This document shows positions 59,653-64,000 of a DNA stretch of 64,000 nucleotides, piece after piece (within the stretch, counting starts at the first letter, position 1; every line of letters starts with the position of its first letter). The notes under the pieces are model-generated. The model worked only from the letters and a program-made list of their open reading frames with translations. It ran no database searches and was not told the DNA's origin. The position numbers and the translations under genes were made by a program. The stretch is from Polyangiaceae bacterium. GTDB lineage: Bacteria; Myxococcota_A; Polyangia; Polyangiales; Polyangiaceae. The stretch is taken from positions 257,242-321,241 of the forward strand of contig CANJMI010000003.1 in the NCBI GenBank assembly GCA_947475525.1. The letters are read 5' to 3'.

Positions 59653-60117
59653 ATGGTTCGATGGACGCAATTGGGAACGGTGGCGCTGGTGCTTTCAGCA
59701 GCGGCTTGTGGCGGCAGCGCCGTAGATGAAAGCGCGCAAGGCGCAGGTGGCGGAGCGCCCGGAGTGACGTCGAGCACGACGACTACGGCGACCGGGGGGA
59801 CGAGCGGATCGGACTCGACCACCTCGGGTAACACGAGCGGCACGTGCACGGCCGGGGCGGTCAACATGGACGACCTGTGCGAGGTTTGCGTGGTGAAGAA
59901 CTGCACGCAAGAGGCGCTCGCATGCTGCCAGCACGAAGGTTGCTTAGACGTCATCGCTTGCGCCCAAAAGACGGGCTGCGACGGAGTCAACTGCTACGCG
60001 CCCGACACCTGCCAGAAGGAAATCGACGCGGCCGGCGGACCTTCCGTCGCGCTCGAGTTTGCTTCGCCGCTTGGCGAGTGCGCGCTCGGCAATTGCGCCG
60101 ACGCCTGCGGGCAGTAA
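59653..60117 (+). CDS. Small Cys-rich lipoprotein
   Basis: The 154-aa product from ATG 59653, preceded by GAGGAGGCGAG, has a lipoprotein signal (LGTVALVLSAAAC, Cys near residue 18), a Ser/Thr/Gly linker of about 45 residues, and a Cys-rich domain (CEVCVVKNCTQEALACC, CLDVIACAQKTGCDGVNC, CALGNCADAC) resembling small disulfide-rich domains in other myxobacterial lipoproteins. It is the first gene after the sigma-54-like promoter and is followed 38 bp later by the copper-monooxygenase-like gene. Role unknown; it may be an accessory or electron/metal-handling subunit by position only. Confidence 0.75.
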   Translation: MVRWTQLGTVALVLSAAACGGSAVDESAQGAGGGAPGVTSSTTTTATGGTSGSDSTTSGNTSGTCTAGAVNMDDLCEVCVVKNCTQEALACCQHEGCLDVIACAQKTGCDGVNCYAPDTCQKEIDAAGGPSVALEFASPLGECALGNCADACGQ

Positions 60118-60155
60118 TCACGCGTTTTTCAGAACCGAACGTAGGAGGACCAACC

Positions 60156-61211
60156 ATGAACGCTTTTCACGATCGAATGTCGCGCGTTGCCGCAGCCATG
60201 CTTCTCTCGTTGTCCCTCGCGGCCTGCACCGGCTCGACGGGGGGGCTCGGCGATGACGCTGGGAGCGGGCCGGCGTCATCCTCCGGCGGGGCGACATCGG
60301 GCGGGAGCGAAGGGGTCAATCCGCAGGCCGATTGCCCGAGTGGTGAGCTCTGCTTGAAAGCCCCCTCAGCGGGGTTTCAGGTGCAGACGGTCGGTGACCA
60401 AATTCAGCCTGGCGAAGACGTCGAGTTTTGCGAGGTGGTCGAGCTGCCAGGCGACCCGGACGAGACTTACTACGTCAGCGAGTTCGAGCTCGCGATGACG
60501 ACGTTCAGCCACCACCTGATCGTCGTGGCGGCGCTGCCGGGTAGCGCGACCGAAGCGAACATCAAAGCCGGCGACAAGAAGAAGTGTTTTACGCCCGACG
60601 CGTTCGGCGGCGAGATCTCGAGCGTGACGGGAAGCCAGAAACCCTACCATCGTGAGTTGTTTCCCGACGGTGTTGGCAAGGTCTTCCACGGTGGGCAAAA
60701 GCTGATTTTTGATTACCACTACTTCAACGCCTCGAAAGCCCCCGTCCAGGCGCGCGGGGCTGTGAACTTCCACCTTGTTGAAGCCAGCCACGTGCAGCGC
60801 ATCGCCCACTCGTTCGGCTTTTACAATTTCGATATCAAGACTCCTCCGCAGACGACGAAATCGTTCGAAGCCACCTGCGGCTTCACGCGGGACGTTCTCG
60901 TGCAGAAGCTCACGCGTCACACGCACCAGTGGGGTCGTGACTTCAGCGTCGCCTTCGCGGGCGGCGCGAAGGACGGCAGCCACATTTGGACGAGTCCCGA
61001 CTACGAGGTGACCGAGTTCGTCTTCGATGAGCCCGTGTTGATGTCGAAGGGCACGGGTTTCACGTTCACGTGCGAGTTCGAAAACACCACCGCGGAGACG
61101 CTCAAGTTCGGCATCACGGCGGCGGACGAGATGTGCATTTTATTCGGCACTTGGTTCACACCGGTCGTCGGTGATGACTCCGCAGCCGAGCAGCGTTGCG
61201 ACGCGTACTGA
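60156..61211 (+). CDS. Copper type II monooxygenase-like lipoprotein (PHM/DBH fold)
   Basis: The 351-aa lipoprotein (signal with LSLSLAAC, Cys 24; GGAGG before ATG 60156) has the copper-ligand set of peptidylglycine alpha-hydroxylating and dopamine beta-monooxygenases. His119-His120 (TFSHHLIV) and His188 (FDYHYFN) match the CuH site; His255/His257 (RHTHQWG) and Met326 (DEMCIL) match the CuM site. The gaps between ligands (68, 67 and 69 residues) are close to those of rat PHM (64, 70 and 70, from memory). In such enzymes two separated coppers hydroxylate a substrate with ascorbate or another reductant. The substrate is unknown. It sits between two Cys-rich lipoproteins. Confidence 0.88.
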   Translation: MNAFHDRMSRVAAAMLLSLSLAACTGSTGGLGDDAGSGPASSSGGATSGGSEGVNPQADCPSGELCLKAPSAGFQVQTVGDQIQPGEDVEFCEVVELPGDPDETYYVSEFELAMTTFSHHLIVVAALPGSATEANIKAGDKKKCFTPDAFGGEISSVTGSQKPYHRELFPDGVGKVFHGGQKLIFDYHYFNASKAPVQARGAVNFHLVEASHVQRIAHSFGFYNFDIKTPPQTTKSFEATCGFTRDVLVQKLTRHTHQWGRDFSVAFAGGAKDGSHIWTSPDYEVTEFVFDEPVLMSKGTGFTFTCEFENTTAETLKFGITAADEMCILFGTWFTPVVGDDSAAEQRCDAY

Positions 61212-61222
61212 AGAAGAAGACC

Positions 61223-62212
61223 ATGGCTCAAAGTATCAAACGCTCAATTATTTTCGCGGGTTTCACGGTGCTCGGGGGGCAGGCTGCATGCGCGCTCCAA
61301 GGTCCTGTAGGTGGCGCGACCTCGGACGGTAGCGGCGGGACGGGCAGCATCGCCTCGACCACTGGCGAGACGACCAGCGGCACGACGGCCCCGCAGACGA
61401 GCACCGGTGGAGGCGTTCCTGCCCCCGAGCCGAAGTGCCCGTACGACGGGGTCCCCATCGATCCGAACACCCTCGGCGCGCCGGTGTGCGGTGCCGCCTT
61501 GTGCGGTGGAGGAGGCCATTGCCTCCCCGACGCCGTGATCGCGGCGACGTTCAACGACCCGAGCCAAGCCGACAAACTCGCCCCGTGTGACGCAACCTCG
61601 AGCTGCGTGCCCGACTTCTTCATCAAGAACAAGGGACTCTTCATCCCGGCGTCGTGCGATTCCGTTGCGGGCGTCGAGGGGCGCTGCCTGTCGGAGTGTT
61701 TGCCCGATGTGCAGCAGCAGAAGAACGTGCTGCCGCAGTCTTCGTGTCAGGCGAACGAGCGGTGCGTGCCCTGCTACGATCCCCAGACGCTCAAGCCGAC
61801 CGACGCGTGCAAGCTATCGTGCGATCCCGGTCCGAAGGAGCCCCCGGCCCAACTGCCGAAGTGCTGCAAAGGCATCGGTACCTGCGTGCCGTCCGCGGCT
61901 GTTCCGGCCGACAAACTGGAGCAACTCGGCGGGGACTCATGCCCACCCGACCAGGGCCTCGTGTGCGCGCCGGACGTGTTCATTGCCGATCAGAACTACC
62001 AGCCGGCGGCTTGCGAGACCGTGACGCTCGCGCTCGTGTTTGGCTCGAATTACCGGCCGGGTGTCTGCTTGCCCGAGTGCCTGCCGCAAGTCGCGAACGG
62101 CATAGGCGGGTTCTTGCTCGGCAAGGATGGTTGCCCGGACAGCTTCAAGTGCGCGCCGTGCCAAAAGCCTGGCCTGTTCGGTCCCGAGAACACGGGCGCC
62201 TGCGACTTGTGA
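61223..62212 (+). CDS. Cys-rich lipoprotein
   Basis: The 329-aa product from ATG 61223 has a signal ending in GGQAAC and a Ser/Thr/Gly linker (residues about 30-70). The mature part has about 25 Cys in paired motifs (VCGAALCGGGGHCLP, CDATSSCVPDF, CLSECLPDV, CVPCYDP) spread over the length, with a duplicated element (ECLPxV/xECLPQV). Such spacing suggests disulfide-stapled or metal-binding domains. It follows the copper protein by 11 bp and precedes a strong hairpin, so it closes the operon. No family is recognised. Confidence 0.75.
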   Translation: MAQSIKRSIIFAGFTVLGGQAACALQGPVGGATSDGSGGTGSIASTTGETTSGTTAPQTSTGGGVPAPEPKCPYDGVPIDPNTLGAPVCGAALCGGGGHCLPDAVIAATFNDPSQADKLAPCDATSSCVPDFFIKNKGLFIPASCDSVAGVEGRCLSECLPDVQQQKNVLPQSSCQANERCVPCYDPQTLKPTDACKLSCDPGPKEPPAQLPKCCKGIGTCVPSAAVPADKLEQLGGDSCPPDQGLVCAPDVFIADQNYQPAACETVTLALVFGSNYRPGVCLPECLPQVANGIGGFLLGKDGCPDSFKCAPCQKPGLFGPENTGACDL

Positions 62213-62219
62213 GAACGTG

Positions 62220-62254
62220 ACGCAGTCACACCGTGGCTCACGGTGTGACTGCGT
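62220..62254 (+). terminator. Strong hairpin, likely terminator
   Basis: A perfect 16-bp stem (ACGCAGTCACACCGTG with CACGGTGTGACTGCGT) encloses a 3-nt loop (GCT) eight bases after the stop of the Cys-rich lipoprotein gene. A short CTTTTGG follows about 12 bp later, so it may be a weak Rho-independent terminator or an mRNA-stabilising stem. It reads well on both strands. Confidence 0.8.
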
Positions 62255-62309
62255 AGAACGCAGCTTTTGGGCGCGCACGTGAGCCATTCCTTCAAATAAG
62301 CTGCAAAAG

Positions 62310-62714
62310 TTAACAGAAACTCGCAGGCTCCTTGAGGCCATCGGTGTACGCCGTCACGAGCAAGACGAGTCGATCCTCGTGGAGCGCGAGGATCCCTGAA
62401 TACCGATAGAGCCCCTGACTTTAGGGCCACATCGTGCGTTCCTTGCTCGTGTTGGCCGGTGCGGCTTTGCGGCTGAGCAGGGCGAGCGTTGCGACTGTCG
62501 AAGCTCGCGCCCCGGCCCCGACGAAAATCGGCTTGTAGTCGAACGCGTCGTGCTGCGGGCCCGCGGTAAGGTGCTTCGGCAACTGGTCGAGGGTGAGCTC
62601 GAGCGGCAGCACGGCATCGACGACATGCTGCCATCCCATCGCCATCGATGTGTCCGTCTTCGCGACGGGCGGCCGCTCCACTACCAGAACCGCTCTCCGT
62701 CTTTCGGGGCGCTA
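62310..62714 (-). pseudogene. Decayed coding fragment of unknown function
   Basis: One minus-strand frame reads as plausible protein from about 62714 to a TAA at 62310, broken by an in-frame TAA at 62421-62423. The two pieces read continuously: AMGWQHVVDAVLPLELTLDQ and DAFDYKPIFVGAGARASTVA before the stop, and GLYRYSGILALHEDRLVLLV, then TAYTDGLKEPASFC, after it. The composition is that of a real globular protein rather than of a shadow frame. I do not recognise the family. A genuine short gene with readthrough is possible, but decay fits the neighbouring fragment. Confidence 0.4.
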
Positions 62715-63060
62715 AGCCAATCATCGAAAACGCAGCCAAAATTAGGAGCGGGTTGCCGAAGACCGAGAGCCGCGCGACGAGCACGAAGAAGTAGAAGTGC
62801 ATCTCGATGGTCATGCGCCCCTGGCCGAAGTGGACCAGGAGGCCGCCCATGCTCATCGCAACGACGCTGGAGTGGAGCGATCACGTGCGCGGGCTGCGCA
62901 GCCGCGAATAGACGAGTGTCGGCCCGACCAGCACCGTCATCCACACCGCGTCCAGGGGATGCTGCAGGTTCAAAGCCGCGCCGGGGGCAAACGCCCCCCC
63001 GAGGTTGGCCGTCCATGATGTCCAGCGTCCGGCTTTTTTGGCCGTGGGCACGATGGACAT
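62690..63060 (-). pseudogene. Remnant of a membrane sensor N-terminal region with premature stop
   Basis: From ATG 63060 the frame reads MSIVPTAKKAGRWTSW and then hydrophobic segments (LDAVWMTVLVGPTLVYSRL), a TGA at 62881-62883, and in the same frame MGGLLVHFGQGRMTIEMHF, YFFVLVARLSVFGNPLLILA. The IEMHFxFFV...FGNPLLIL block resembles the N-terminal membrane region found in some methyl-accepting chemotaxis proteins and sensor kinases. The expected downstream signalling domain is absent, as the frame soon loses coding character. I call it a pseudogene; one sequencing error at the TGA would not restore the missing rest. Confidence 0.5.
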
Positions 63061-63101
63061 GACAGTAACGCGCTGCGACGGCAGCAGCGAAAAAAACTCG
63101 G

Positions 63102-63175
63102 TGGACCCGAACAGGATCGAACTGTCGACCTCCTGACTGCCAGTCAGGCGCTCTCCCAAACTGAGCTACGGGCCC
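63102..63175 (-). tRNA. tRNA-Ala (anticodon GGC)
   Basis: On the minus strand the arms GGGCCCG and CGGGTCC close the acceptor stem (one G-U pair). The D arm is GCTCAGTTTGGGAGAGC, the anticodon stem CCTGA/TCAGG holds the loop CTGGCAG with anticodon GGC (reads GCC/GCU), and the T loop is TTCGATC. CCA is not encoded (ACCG follows). It stands next to the decayed fragments at 62310-63060; the region just upstream (63176-63410, 235 bp) shows no gene, only GC-rich sequence where I see no clear signal. Confidence 0.95.
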
Positions 63176-63410
63176 GAGAAGGGGGAGGTCATAGCGTCCC
63201 CGTTTCGTGTTGTCTACGGCTTTAGGTTGGGGCCTGAGGTTTTGCCGCGCAAGCGGAGGGCGGCGCGCTCACGGAGGGTTGGCGGAGCGAGGGCGCCAAG
63301 AGGTTGCGGCCCCTTTGAATATCCGGCACTCCGGGTGCGTCGCAGCTCGCAGCGAGGCCTCCGCCTCGTCCTACTTTGAGTTCGCCTATTCGCCTTCAAG
63401 GATGCCGAAA

Positions 63411-64000
63411 ATGTTCAAGATCATGCTGAGATTGGCCGCCGTACTTTTGAGTCTGCTCGTGGCAACGAGCGCGAGTGCAGGCGACGCGACGGAGCTTGTG
63501 CGCTCGAAACAGGGGCAGCTCTTCAAGGTCGTCGCCGAGTCGCAGTCCGACGCCCAGCAAGCCAAGCTGAACGCGCTCTTCGACGACATGATCGCCTACG
63601 ATCGATTCGCCGCTCACTCGCTCGGTGACCGCTGGTCGGAGCGAAGCGATGCCGAAAAGAAGCGTTTCTCGGACCTGCTCACCGAGCTCATTCGCGCGAA
63701 TTACCGCAAGAACATCAAGAAGCTCATCGACTTCGACATCTCCTACGTCAAGGAAGGGCAGGCGGAAGGCGTGACCACGGTCACCACAGCCGCGAAGCAC
63801 AAGACCAAGACGAGCGAACCCGAGATCGAGGTTGAGTTTCGGCTCGAGACTGTCGGCGGCAAGCTCAAGGTCGTCGACATCGTCACCGAGAAGGCGAGCA
63901 TGGTGAAGACGTTCCGCTCGCAGTTCTTGAAGGTCTTGAACAAAGACGGCTTCGAGGCGCTCACGGCCAAAATGCAGAAGAAGCTCGATAAGCTGAACAA
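63411..64000 (+). CDS. MlaC/Ttg2D-like phospholipid-binding periplasmic protein, 3' end outside window
   Basis: About 196 residues are visible before the window ends. The N-terminus is a signal peptide (LRLAAVLLSLLVATSASA), then a helical MlaC (Tgt2/ABC-transporter auxiliary) domain: LFDDMIAYDRFAAHSLGDRW, RFSDLLTELIRANYRKNIKK, VVDIVTEKASMVKTFRSQF. MlaC carries phospholipids between the outer and inner membrane in the Mla pathway; the other mla genes are not seen here. ATG 63411 has AAGGA eight bases before it and is preferred over ATG 63402, which is too near to the ribosome site. Confidence 0.85.
   Translation, partial: MFKIMLRLAAVLLSLLVATSASAGDATELVRSKQGQLFKVVAESQSDAQQAKLNALFDDMIAYDRFAAHSLGDRWSERSDAEKKRFSDLLTELIRANYRKNIKKLIDFDISYVKEGQAEGVTTVTTAAKHKTKTSEPEIEVEFRLETVGGKLKVVDIVTEKASMVKTFRSQFLKVLNKDGFEALTAKMQKKLDKLN

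Overview
The window is a visibly GC-rich, gene-dense stretch of bacterial chromosome that looks like a member of the Myxococcota, most probably of the Polyangiales/Sorangium type. This rests on a MYXO-CTERM-like tail on a secreted beta-helix protein, several Hanks-type Ser/Thr kinases with a PP2C phosphatase and FHA proteins, DUF4388 and MJ0042 zinc-ribbon proteins, and many Ser/Gly/Thr-linker lipoproteins with Cys-rich domains. I could not run a database search, so the taxon is an inference.

Layout. 1-8.6 kb: housekeeping and signalling (an MJ0042 zinc-ribbon protein cut by the window edge, serS, a GYF-like membrane protein, tRNA-Gln, a COG2509-type flavoprotein, an ECF sigma factor with a small membrane partner, a PP2C phosphatase, 3-hydroxybutyryl-CoA dehydrogenase). 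8.6-19.1 kb: a minus-strand run of pilC, a sensor histidine kinase joined in frame to a 3D-domain lipoprotein, a 999-aa Ser/Thr kinase and a 1347-aa protein with degenerate HD, DUF4388, J and TPR parts; the last two overlap by 4 bp. 19.1-33.3 kb: serine hydrolase, M48 protease, three tandem AIM24 paralogues followed by a double-FHA protein, a crotonase/GT2 pair, rhodanese, DUF1015, a MinD-like/J-like/RodZ-like fusion coupled to a GT39-like transferase, and an MscS channel with a cyclic-nucleotide-binding domain.

33.4-49.6 kb: an M28 peptidase with propeller and PDZ domains, a ParE-type toxin-antitoxin pair bounded by perfect 52-bp direct repeats, rimK, an acyl-CoA dehydrogenase, bioD coupled to an O-GlcNAc-transferase-like protein, an MMPL/RND transporter with an M13 peptidase, the MYXO-CTERM beta-helix protein, and aspartate kinase. 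49.6-53.6 kb: a Ser/Thr kinase whose end overlaps an FHA-AAA+-Fis regulator lacking the sigma-54 contact motif, then a PEGA-like envelope protein.

53.7-62.2 kb is the most unusual part. Genes for secreted proteins lie on one strand: a Cys-rich lipoprotein, a di-CxxCH DUF1592/1588-type protein, a Tat-exported DUF1501 protein, an M19 dipeptidase, then, behind a sigma-54-like promoter, a Cys-rich lipoprotein, a lipoprotein carrying all six copper ligands of the peptidylglycine/dopamine monooxygenase fold, and another Cys-rich lipoprotein ending in a strong hairpin. I propose that this may be a surface-anchored copper/heme oxidation system; the substrate cannot be read from the sequence. 62.3-63.2 kb holds decayed coding fragments beside tRNA-Ala, and the window ends inside an MlaC-like gene. 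No CRISPR array, rRNA, phage or IS transposase was seen. The only gene-free stretches approaching 300 bp are 59404-59652 and 63176-63410, both described below.
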